In this document: positions 1 to 5,217 of the stretch, one piece after another | Layout: each line of letters begins with the position of its first letter | Position numbering within the stretch: the first letter of the stretch is position 1 | DNA from: Shimia_B sp039198835 | Lineage (GTDB): Bacteria; Pseudomonadota; Alphaproteobacteria; Rhodobacterales; Rhodobacteraceae | Direction of reading: 5' to 3' | Assembly: GCA_039198835.1 (NCBI GenBank) | Contig: JBCCTH010000196.1 | Span: 1-5,217, forward strand | Length of the DNA stretch: 5,217 nucleotides | Notes under the pieces: generated by a model | The model's input: the letters and a program-made list of their open reading frames with translations, nothing else | Told to the model about the DNA's origin: nothing | Database searches by the model: none | Program-made: the position numbers and the translations under genes

Positions 1-283
1 AGGTGAGGCCGCGATCATCCATCGCACCTTGGCCGATGCCTATGAGGATGAGACATTTCTCGAAGTGTTGCCATTGGGCGAGCTTCCCGCGATGAAACAT
101 ATCCGGGGGTCGAACTTTTGCCATTTGGGTGTTGTCGAAGATCGCTTGCCGGGGCGCGCGATGGTTGTCTCGGTGCTTGATAACCTGACGAAGGGGTCAA
201 GCGGGCAAGCGTTGCAAAATGCCAATCTCATGCTCGGAGAAGAAGAGACCGCCGGGCTGATGCTTGCGCCGGTCTATCCCTGA
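1..283 (+). CDS. argC: N-acetyl-gamma-glutamyl-phosphate reductase, C-terminal part (5' end outside window)
   Basis: This is the last ~93 residues of ArgC, a cytoplasmic enzyme that reduces N-acetyl-glutamyl-5-phosphate to the semialdehyde with NADPH, the third step of arginine biosynthesis. The reading frame is open from base 2 to the TGA at 281-283. The recognisable part is the family's C-terminal signature: RGSNFCHLGVV, then DRLPGRAMVVSVLDNL, then KGSSGQALQNANLMLG, and a short tail ending APVYP. These match the substrate-binding and dimer segment of the common ArgC form. The N-terminal NADP fold and the catalytic Cys are outside the window. The stop codon overlaps the ccmE start by one base (TGATG), so the two genes are probably translationally coupled and cotranscribed. 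No break or odd base use is visible. Confidence 0.93.
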   Translation, partial: GEAAIIHRTLADAYEDETFLEVLPLGELPAMKHIRGSNFCHLGVVEDRLPGRAMVVSVLDNLTKGSSGQALQNANLMLGEEETAGLMLAPVYP

Positions 284-726
284 TGCGGGGCCTGAAGAAA
301 CGACAGCGCATGCAGATCATCGCGCTCGCGCTCGCCTCGCTTGTCGCGGCGACGGGCCTTGTGATCTTCGCGTTTCAGGACGGGATCAACTTTTTCCGCT
401 CGCCGAGCCAGGTCATGGAAGCGCCGCCATCGCCCACTGAAGTGTTCCGGATCGGCGGGCTCGTCGAAGAGGGGACACTTGTGCGCGGAGAAGGCGAAGC
501 CATAACATTTAGCGTCACTGATGGCGGCGCGTCTGTCCCGGTGACTTACACAGGGATCTTGCCCGATCTTTTCCGCGAAGGCGAAGGGATGGTTGGAACC
601 GGGTCTTTTGTGTCTGGCGTCTTTCAAGCCACAGAGATCCTCGCGCGCCATGACGAGACATACATGCCCAAAGAAGTGATCGACGCGCTCAAGGAACAAG
701 GGGTCTATCAAGAGCCTGAAAGCTAG
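283..726 (+). CDS. ccmE: Cytochrome c maturation protein CcmE (periplasmic heme chaperone)
   Basis: CcmE (147 aa, normal length) receives heme from the CcmABCD system and holds it covalently on the periplasmic face of the membrane before passing it to CcmF. The sequence has a basic N-terminus (MRGLKKRQRM), one membrane anchor at about residues 11-31, and a beta-rich OB-fold domain from about 50 to 120 (FRIGGLVEEGTLVRG, then VTYTGILPDLFREGEGMVGTG). The heme-binding motif LARHDETYMPKE lies at 120-131. His123 (codon 649-651) is the expected covalent heme ligand and Tyr127 the expected axial one, so this is the canonical His type and not the Cys variant. The start overlaps the argC stop and has no clear Shine-Dalgarno, which suggests coupling to argC. 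Its partner ccmF is not adjacent: two lysis genes lie between them. Confidence 0.97.
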   Translation: MRGLKKRQRMQIIALALASLVAATGLVIFAFQDGINFFRSPSQVMEAPPSPTEVFRIGGLVEEGTLVRGEGEAITFSVTDGGASVPVTYTGILPDLFREGEGMVGTGSFVSGVFQATEILARHDETYMPKEVIDALKEQGVYQEPES

Positions 727-752
727 GCACCGCGCGCTCGCCTTCCATTTGA

Positions 753-758
753 TTAACC
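753..758 (+). promoter_or_regulatory. Candidate CtrA-like half-site (TTAACC) upstream of the lysis genes
   Basis: The 75-base gap between ccmE and the muramidase contains TTAACC at 753-758, in the AT-richest patch of the gap (about 744-757). TTAACC resembles the half-site of the alphaproteobacterial cell-cycle regulator CtrA, which affects gene transfer agent release in Rhodobacterales. The full TTAA-N7-TTAA form is absent: the matching upstream position reads CTTC. A near-direct repeat (CGCGCTCGCC at 733-742, CGCGCCTCGCC at 758-768) flanks the patch. No convincing -35/-10 pair was identified. A six-base match can occur by chance, so this is a hint only. Confidence 0.2.
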
Positions 759-789
759 GCGCCTCGCCACCCTCGCGCCGCACATGCGC

Positions 790-796
790 AAGGGGG
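790..796 (+). promoter_or_regulatory. Ribosome binding site deciding the muramidase start
   Basis: AAGGGGG lies five bases upstream of the ATG at 802 and complements the 3' end of 16S rRNA well. An in-frame ATG at 784 has no such sequence before it (CTCGCGCCGCAC). The site therefore favours 802 as the start and removes six residues (MRKGAD) from the longest reading. Confidence 0.7.
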
Positions 797-801
797 CAGA
801 C

Positions 802-1413
802 ATGCGGGACGTCAGAAAAATTGCCGAAGAAATCGTCGCCCGTGAGGGCGGCTATGTGAATGACCCCGATGACCCCGGCGGCGCGACGAACTTTGGCGTG
901 ACCCTTCATACGATGCGCCGTCTCGGGCTCGATCTTGACGGCGATGGCAGCGTTTCAGAGCGCGATGTGCGTCTGCTCTCAAAAGACCAGGCCACCGATA
1001 TCTTTCTCAAGCATTACTTTGAGCGCCCGCGCCTCCATGCGCTTCCCGCGCCGCTTCAAGCCAGCGTTTTTGACATGTATGTCAATGCCGGGGCGAACGC
1101 CGTTAAAATCTTGCAGCGGCTTTTGGGCAAGATGGGGCATCCGCTTTCGGTTGACGGTGTGATCGGGCCGGTGACGCTTGCCGCGATCGAGCGCGCCATG
1201 GCCGCCGCGCCGGGCCTTATGCCCGATGCCTACGGGATCGCGCGGCGCAATTACTATTATGCCCTGGGCGATCGCCGCCCGGCGAGCCGCAAATATGCGC
1301 GGCGGCGCGATGGCGGCAAAGGCGGCTGGATCGTTCGGGCTGAAGAGTTTATTTCGCCGCGCTTTCATCTCAGCGCGGCCGAGCATGCAAGGAGGGTTGC
1401 ATCATGGGGCTGA
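802..1413 (+). CDS. Holin-associated N-acetylmuramidase (GH108 family endolysin)
   Basis: This 203-residue protein (start at 802; 209 from 784) belongs to the GH108 lysozyme family, which hydrolyses the glycan strands of peptidoglycan. The signature EGGYVNDPDDPGGATNFGVT is at residues 15-34, and Glu15 is the expected catalytic acid. An EF-hand-like loop, DLDGDGSVSERD, follows at 44-55. The segment DMYVNAGANAV near 91-101 and the C-terminal peptidoglycan-binding-like region (VDGVIGPVTLAAI from 117) complete the family layout. There is no signal peptide or membrane segment, so the enzyme should accumulate in the cytoplasm and need help to cross the membrane. The overlapping downstream gene is a holin, which supplies that. 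In Rhodobacter capsulatus a related endolysin/holin pair (rcc00555/rcc00556) releases gene transfer agent particles; the equivalent role here is inferred. The alternative is a prophage remnant or a domestic wall-remodelling enzyme. No phage structural gene is in the window. Confidence 0.92.
   Translation: MRDVRKIAEEIVAREGGYVNDPDDPGGATNFGVTLHTMRRLGLDLDGDGSVSERDVRLLSKDQATDIFLKHYFERPRLHALPAPLQASVFDMYVNAGANAVKILQRLLGKMGHPLSVDGVIGPVTLAAIERAMAAAPGLMPDAYGIARRNYYYALGDRRPASRKYARRRDGGKGGWIVRAEEFISPRFHLSAAEHARRVASWG
1389..1396 (+). promoter_or_regulatory. Strong Shine-Dalgarno for the holin
   Basis: AAGGAGGG, near-perfect anti-16S complementarity, lies seven bases before the holin ATG at 1404 and inside the 3' end of the muramidase gene. 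It is the best ribosome binding site in the window. It fixes the holin start within the muramidase coding region and implies efficient, possibly independent, holin translation. Confidence 0.8.
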
Positions 1414-1943
1414 TCGACCGGGCGCTTGATTTCTTCTTTGGGGGCGGGCGCAACATTGTCAAAGAGACGGCCGAGATCTTTCGCGAAAATGCGGAAGCAG
1501 GCGCGCAGCGCGAGATGCATGTTCAGGTTGCGGCCTTGCGCCAATTCGCGAGCGAGTTCTCGCAGCCGCGCCGGTCGCGCTTTGATGCGCTGATGGACGG
1601 GCTCAACCGCGTGCCGCGCCCGGCGATGGCCTTGGGCACTATCGGGCTATTCGTGGCGGCGATGGTCGATCCGGAGTGGTTTGTCTCGCGCATGGCGGGG
1701 ATCGCGCTCGTGCCTGAGCCGCTCTGGTGGCTCCTCGGGGCGATTGTCTCTTTCTATTTCGGTGCGCGCCACCAGCTCAAAGGACAGGAGTTCCAGCGCG
1801 CGCTTGTGGAGCGCATCGCCGCGCACCCGCATGTCTTGCCCGTCGAGACGCCGGAGGATGCCGCATTCGCGGAAGACAACGCGGCGCTCATGGAATGGTT
1901 TCACACCCAGCCCACACAAAGCCCGCGCCCAACGGACAAGTGA
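1404..1943 (+). CDS. Holin family protein (three-TM, gene-transfer-agent release type)
   Basis: This 179-residue inner-membrane protein resembles the GTA_holin_3TM family (holin of three transmembrane segments for gene transfer agent release). Residues 1-70 are soluble and mostly helical, with a glycine patch (FFFGGGRNIVKETAEIF) and a charged helix. Hydrophobic segments follow at about 73-90 (MALGTIGLFVAAMV), 96-106 and 107-121 (WWLLGAIVSFYFGAR). The tail from 122 is charged and acidic (ETPEDAAFAEDNAALMEWF). Whether the middle hydrophobic stretch is a full membrane pass cannot be told by eye. The gene overlaps the muramidase by 10 bases (1404-1413), the usual tight pairing of endolysin and holin. 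Its expected job is to permeabilise the cytoplasmic membrane so that the signal-less muramidase reaches peptidoglycan. The start is fixed by AAGGAGGG at 1389-1396. Function is inferred from topology and partner, not from a catalytic motif. Confidence 0.88.
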   Translation: MGLIDRALDFFFGGGRNIVKETAEIFRENAEAGAQREMHVQVAALRQFASEFSQPRRSRFDALMDGLNRVPRPAMALGTIGLFVAAMVDPEWFVSRMAGIALVPEPLWWLLGAIVSFYFGARHQLKGQEFQRALVERIAAHPHVLPVETPEDAAFAEDNAALMEWFHTQPTQSPRPTDK

Positions 1944-2011
1944 TTGCCGCGCCCTGCGACACGGCGCGCGAGGCATAGATGCGCGTGGCGCGGCGCGCTA
2001 TACTCTCATGC

Positions 2012-3994
2012 ATGGTCGTAGAACTCGGACATTTCGCGCTGATCCTCGCCTTTGCGCTGTCGCTCTTTCAAATGGTGGTGCCACTTTGGGGGGCGCATCG
2101 CCGGCTGCCGGGGTGGATGGCGGTGGCCGAGCCCGCGGCCACCTTCCAGTTCATCTTGATTTCGTTTTCCTTCGCCGCGCTGACCTATGCCTTTGTGACG
2201 TCGGATTTCTCGCTCAAGATCGTCGCCGATAACTCCCATACAGCCAAGCCGATGCTCTATAAGATCACCGGCGTTTGGGGGAACCATGAAGGCTCTCTCT
2301 TGCTTTGGGTGCTGATCCTGGCGCTTTTCGGGGCGATGGCGGCCTGGTGGGGCACGCAGCTCACAGACACGCTGCGCGCGCGGGTTCTTGCCGTGCAAGG
2401 CGCTGTTGGGGCGGCGTTTCTCGCCTTTTTGATTTTCACATCGAACCCCTTCGAGCGCCTGAATTTCCCGCCCCTCAACGGGACCGATCTGAACCCGCTG
2501 CTCCAAGATCCCGGCCTCGCCTTTCATCCGCCGTTTCTCTATCTCGGCTATGTCGGGCTCTCGCTTACCTTCTCCTTCGCGGTCGCCGCTCTCCTCGAAG
2601 GCAAGGTCGATGCCGCCTGGGCGCGCTGGGTGCGGCCCTGGGCCTTGGCAGCCTGGCTCTTTTTGACAATCGGGATCGCGCTTGGCTCTTGGTGGGCCTA
2701 TTATGAGCTTGGTTGGGGCGGGTTCTGGTTTTGGGACCCGGTTGAAAACGCCTCTTTCATGCCGTGGCTCTTGGCGGTGGCGCTTCTGCACTCTGCGGTT
2801 GTCGTCGAAAAACGCGAGAGCCTCAAAGCGTGGACGATCCTTCTCGCGATCCTTGCATTCGGGTTTTGTCTGATCGGGGCTTTTATCGTGCGGTCGGGCG
2901 TTTTGACGTCGGTGCATGCCTTTGCAAACGATCCTGATCGTGGCGTCTATCTCTTGGCGATCACCGCGCTCTTCACCGGCGGCGCGCTCACGCTCTTTGC
3001 CTGGCGCGCGCCGATCATGCAGGGGCGCGGGGTTTTTGGGCTGGCGAGCCGCGAAAGCGCGCTCGTGGCCAATAACGTGCTTTTGGCGGTCTCTTGCCTC
3101 GTTGTCTTTATTGGAACGATCTGGCCGCTCGTGGCCGAGCTTGTGATGGATCGCAAACTCAGCGTTGGCCCGCCCTTTTTCAACATCGCCTTCACGCCGT
3201 TCATGGTCGCGCTCGCGCTCATTTTGCCGCTGGGGTCGGTCTTGCCCTGGAAGCGTGCAAAGATCCGCCGCGTGGCCTGGAAGCTGCGCTATGTGGCGCT
3301 CTTTGCGGTGACGCTCGCGGCGCTGGTCTGGGCGCTCCAAACCGGGCGCAGCGCGATCGGCCCTCTGGGCGTTGGGCTCGGCGTTTGGCTCGTGGTCGGG
3401 GCGATTAAGGAGATCTGGGAACGCGCGGGCAAGAAATGGCGCGCCTTGCGCCGATTGCCGGGCTCTGATTGGGGCAAAGCCGTGGCCCATGGCGGGCTTG
3501 GCATCACAACCTTTGGCGTCGCGGCCCTCGTGGCCTGGCAACTCGAAGATATCCGCGTCGCGCAGATCGGCGAGACATTCACCGTGGACCGTTACGAGAT
3601 CACGCTCGAAAACGTCGCTGAGGTGCAAGGCCCCAATTACATCGCCACGCAGGCTGTATTGAGGGTGGCCACCAGAGCTGGTCGCCCCATCACTGTCTTG
3701 CGCCCGGAGCGACGGATCTATCCCGTGGCGGGCATGCCCACGACAGAGGCCGCGATCCGCAATGGGGTTTGGCGCGATGTCTACCTTGTGATCGGAGAGC
3801 CGCAGACCAATGGCGGCTGGGCCGTGCGCACATTCATCAAACCCTTCGCAAATTGGATTTGGGCGGGCTGTATCATCATGGCCCTGGGCGGCGCGCTTTC
3901 TCTGACAGATCGACGGCTTCGCGTGGCGGCGGGGGCGCGCAACCGCACCGGGCCCGCCGTGCAAAAGCACACCAAACCCGTTCCGGCCGAGTGA
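2012..3994 (+). CDS. ccmF: Heme lyase subunit CcmF (cytochrome c-type biogenesis)
   Basis: CcmF is the large polytopic membrane protein that takes heme from holo-CcmE and, with CcmH (and CcmI), attaches it to apocytochrome c. From 2012 it has 660 residues, normal for the family. Visible signatures are KITGVWGNHEGSLLLW (about 84-99), PLLQDPGLAFHPPFLYLGYV (about 162-181) and the WWD heme-handling motif ELGWGGFWFWDPVENASFMP (about 232-251). The four histidines expected as heme ligands are present: His172 and His302 (periplasmic loops), His260 and His493 (membrane). These positions fit E. coli CcmF (173, 303, 261, 491) with the 2012 start, whose MVVELGHFALILA opening also matches the family. An in-frame ATG at 1979 would add MRVARRAILSC and has a weak GAGG at 1970-1973, so it remains possible. 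A periplasmic domain (about 515-600) precedes the last membrane pass (about 616-631). The stop overlaps the ccmH start. Confidence 0.97.
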   Translation: MVVELGHFALILAFALSLFQMVVPLWGAHRRLPGWMAVAEPAATFQFILISFSFAALTYAFVTSDFSLKIVADNSHTAKPMLYKITGVWGNHEGSLLLWVLILALFGAMAAWWGTQLTDTLRARVLAVQGAVGAAFLAFLIFTSNPFERLNFPPLNGTDLNPLLQDPGLAFHPPFLYLGYVGLSLTFSFAVAALLEGKVDAAWARWVRPWALAAWLFLTIGIALGSWWAYYELGWGGFWFWDPVENASFMPWLLAVALLHSAVVVEKRESLKAWTILLAILAFGFCLIGAFIVRSGVLTSVHAFANDPDRGVYLLAITALFTGGALTLFAWRAPIMQGRGVFGLASRESALVANNVLLAVSCLVVFIGTIWPLVAELVMDRKLSVGPPFFNIAFTPFMVALALILPLGSVLPWKRAKIRRVAWKLRYVALFAVTLAALVWALQTGRSAIGPLGVGLGVWLVVGAIKEIWERAGKKWRALRRLPGSDWGKAVAHGGLGITTFGVAALVAWQLEDIRVAQIGETFTVDRYEITLENVAEVQGPNYIATQAVLRVATRAGRPITVLRPERRIYPVAGMPTTEAAIRNGVWRDVYLVIGEPQTNGGWAVRTFIKPFANWIWAGCIIMALGGALSLTDRRLRVAAGARNRTGPAVQKHTKPVPAE

Positions 3995-4452
3995 TGATGC
4001 GGCGTTGCGCGCTCGCGCTCTTTTTTCTCATGCTGACCGCGCCGCTCGCGGCCATAGAGCCTGACGAGATCCTTGAGGACCCCGCGCTCGAAGCGCGCGC
4101 CAGAGAGATCAGCCAGGGCCTGCGCTGCCCGGTTTGCCAGAATGAGAGCATCGATGAGAGCCGCGTGCCTGTCGCCAAGGATCTCAGGCTTCTCGTGCGC
4201 GAGCGGCTGCTCGCAGGCGATAGCGACGCTCAAACACTGCAATACATCGTCGACCGCTATGGAGAGTTTGTGCTTTTGAAACCCGACACCGGCGGCGCAA
4301 ACTTGGTTCTCTGGCTCGCGGGGCCTTTGACGCTCGTCTTGGTTGCGGGCGGTTTTCTTCTCGCGCGCCGCCAACGTGAAGCCGAGGCCCCGCTTTCAGA
4401 CCAAGAGAAGGCGCGGCTTGCCGCCCTTTTATCTGACGAAGCGGAACGCTAG
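3994..4452 (+). CDS. ccmH: Cytochrome c-type biogenesis protein CcmH (single-domain, Ccl2 type)
   Basis: CcmH is a membrane-anchored periplasmic thiol oxidoreductase that helps keep the CXXCH cysteines of apocytochrome c reduced and works with CcmF in heme ligation. The 152-residue protein has a signal peptide (MMRRCALALFFLMLTAPLAA, about 1-20), a three-helix domain with the conserved LRCPVCQN motif at 43-50 (redox cysteines Cys45 and Cys48), conserved QYIVDRYGEFVLLKP at 83-97, and one membrane anchor at about 104-124. A charged cytoplasmic tail of about 28 residues follows. The length is that of the short CcmH form, so the TPR-containing CcmI partner should be a separate gene elsewhere. The ATG at 3994 shares one base with the ccmF stop; a second ATG at 3997 is equally usable and adds or removes only one Met. 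No Shine-Dalgarno is visible, pointing to coupling with ccmF. Confidence 0.96.
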   Translation: MMRRCALALFFLMLTAPLAAIEPDEILEDPALEARAREISQGLRCPVCQNESIDESRVPVAKDLRLLVRERLLAGDSDAQTLQYIVDRYGEFVLLKPDTGGANLVLWLAGPLTLVLVAGGFLLARRQREAEAPLSDQEKARLAALLSDEAER

Positions 4453-4523
4453 GCCGGGCTTTCCCTGGTCACCGGGGGCCACTAAGAAGGGGCGAAGCGG
4501 CCAAGGCGATCAATAGGGCGATC

Positions 4524-5217
4524 ATGGATTATCAGAACATCAAATATCGCGAAGCAGAGGGCATAGCCCGGATAACGCTGTCGCGCCCCGAGGTCATGAA
4601 CGCGCTCAACGGCCAGATGCGCGCCGAGATCACCCATGCGGTCAAGGCAGCCAGCCGAACAGCGCGTGTGGTTGTGATCACGGGCGAAGGGCGCAGCTTC
4701 TGCTCGGGCCAAGATCTTGGAGATCGGGGGACAGCCGCCAGCATCGATCTTGAGCGCACGCTCCGGGATGAATATGTCCCCATGCTCGAAGCCATCGTGG
4801 CATGCCCTGTCCCCACAATCGCGGCGGTCAACGGCGCGGCCGCCGGGGCAGGGGCCAATCTTGCGCTTTGCGCCGACGTGGTGATTGCCACCGAAAGCGC
4901 GTTTTTCCTCCAAGCTTTCACGCGCATCGGCCTTATCCCCGATGCTGGCGGCACTTGGTTCCTGCCGCGCCAGATCGGGCTCGCCAAGGCGATGGGCGCG
5001 GCGCTTTTCGCCGACCGGATCAGCGCCAAGCAGGCCAGCGACTGGGGCATGATCTGGGAAGCCGTGCCCGATGAGGTGTTTGCCGAACACTGGAAGCGCC
5101 GCGCCGCGCATCTGGCGCAGGGGCCGACGCTCGCTTTTGCTAATATCAAAAAGGCCTTGCGCGCCGCCGATGACGCGCGGTTGACCGAGCAAATGGTGCT
5201 AGAGGCGCAACTGCAGG
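4524..5217 (+). CDS. Enoyl-CoA hydratase/isomerase family protein, PaaG-like (3' end outside window)
   Basis: The frame is open from the ATG at 4524 to the window end, giving 231 of roughly 260 expected residues of a crotonase-fold protein. These cytoplasmic enzymes act on acyl-CoA thioesters, stabilising the enolate in an oxyanion hole. Visible motifs are ITLSRPEVMNALN (17-29), the first oxyanion segment SFCSGQDLGDR (58-68) and the second, AAVNGAAAGAGANLALCADVV (100-120). GLIPDAGGTWFLPRQIG (136-152) follows, with Asp140 in the acidic position used by PaaG. The stretch from 136 to 182, including SAKQASDWGMIWEAVPDE, closely resembles E. coli PaaG, the epoxyphenylacetyl-CoA isomerase. Phenylacetate activity is not certain: no other paa gene is in view, and substrates in this superfamily are hard to call. 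A generic beta-oxidation enoyl-CoA hydratase is the alternative. AGGG at 4515-4518, five bases before the ATG, supports the start. Confidence 0.93.
   Translation, partial: MDYQNIKYREAEGIARITLSRPEVMNALNGQMRAEITHAVKAASRTARVVVITGEGRSFCSGQDLGDRGTAASIDLERTLRDEYVPMLEAIVACPVPTIAAVNGAAAGAGANLALCADVVIATESAFFLQAFTRIGLIPDAGGTWFLPRQIGLAKAMGAALFADRISAKQASDWGMIWEAVPDEVFAEHWKRRAAHLAQGPTLAFANIKKALRAADDARLTEQMVLEAQLQ

Noticed and set aside
274..909. 211-codon open frame antisense to ccmE, the gap and the muramidase 5' end
   Set aside because: It crosses two well-supported genes, its product is low in structure and rich in Arg, His and Asp, and no ribosome binding site or family motif supports it.
802..1943. 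Complete prophage
   Set aside because: Only a muramidase and a holin are present between two ccm genes. There is no integrase, structural gene, att-like repeat or tRNA in the window, and base use looks like the neighbours.
2006..3970. Very long open frame (654 codons) antisense to ccmF
   Set aside because: ccmF is certain on the + strand. The antisense translation is rich in Arg, Pro, Gly and charged residues with no membrane or domain pattern, as expected when GC-biased third positions suppress stops on the opposite strand.
321..4020. Repeated 13-mer CGCGCTCGCGCTC at 321-333, 3208-3220 and 4008-4020
   Set aside because: All three copies encode Ala-Leu-Ala-Leu in membrane or signal segments using the preferred GCG and CTC codons, so the repeat is explained by codon bias.
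4463..4477. Possible terminator hairpin after ccmH (CCCTGG, loop TCA, CCGGGG)
   Set aside because: The stem is only six pairs including a T-G wobble, the loop is three bases, and no T-run follows (ACTAAGAAGG instead). It is too weak to call an intrinsic terminator.
4482..5192. Two long open frames antisense to the enoyl-CoA hydratase (236 and 205 codons)
   Set aside because: The + strand frame from 4524 carries clear crotonase motifs throughout; the antisense products show no recognisable motif and are GC-driven shadows.

Overview
The window is GC-rich DNA, almost entirely coding on the + strand, and most likely comes from an alphaproteobacterium of the Rhodobacterales (Roseobacter/Rhodobacter group). 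The evidence is the gene order (argC, ccmE, GH108 muramidase, three-TM holin, ccmF, ccmH, enoyl-CoA hydratase), the strong GC bias at third codon positions, and a muramidase/holin pair of the type tied to Rhodobacterales gene transfer agents. The taxonomic call is inference from gene content; there is no rRNA here.

Layout. Bases 1-283 are the 3' end of argC (arginine biosynthesis). Its TGA overlaps the ATG of ccmE (283-726), the periplasmic heme chaperone of System I cytochrome c maturation. A 75-base gap (727-801) follows; it is the only substantial intergenic space before the lysis genes and carries a TTAACC motif. Then come a signal-peptide-less GH108 N-acetylmuramidase (802-1413) and an overlapping holin (1404-1943). 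The cytochrome c maturation set then resumes with ccmF (2012-3994), the heme ligation subunit, and ccmH (3994-4452), the thiol oxidoreductase that handles the apocytochrome CXXCH cysteines. After a 71-base gap, an enoyl-CoA hydratase/isomerase of the PaaG type starts at 4524 and runs off the window end.

How the genes work together. CcmE, CcmF and CcmH form one pathway: CcmE carries heme to CcmF, and CcmF/CcmH join it to reduced apocytochrome outside the cytoplasmic membrane. The muramidase and holin form a second unit: the holin would let the cytoplasmic muramidase reach peptidoglycan. In Rhodobacter capsulatus a comparable endolysin/holin pair releases gene transfer agent particles. The most notable feature is that this lysis pair sits inside a housekeeping ccm gene run on the same strand, and that it carries the strongest ribosome binding sites in the window. 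The muramidase also has an EF-hand-like DxDxDG loop within its catalytic region. No RNA genes, CRISPR arrays, insertion sequences or att sites were seen.
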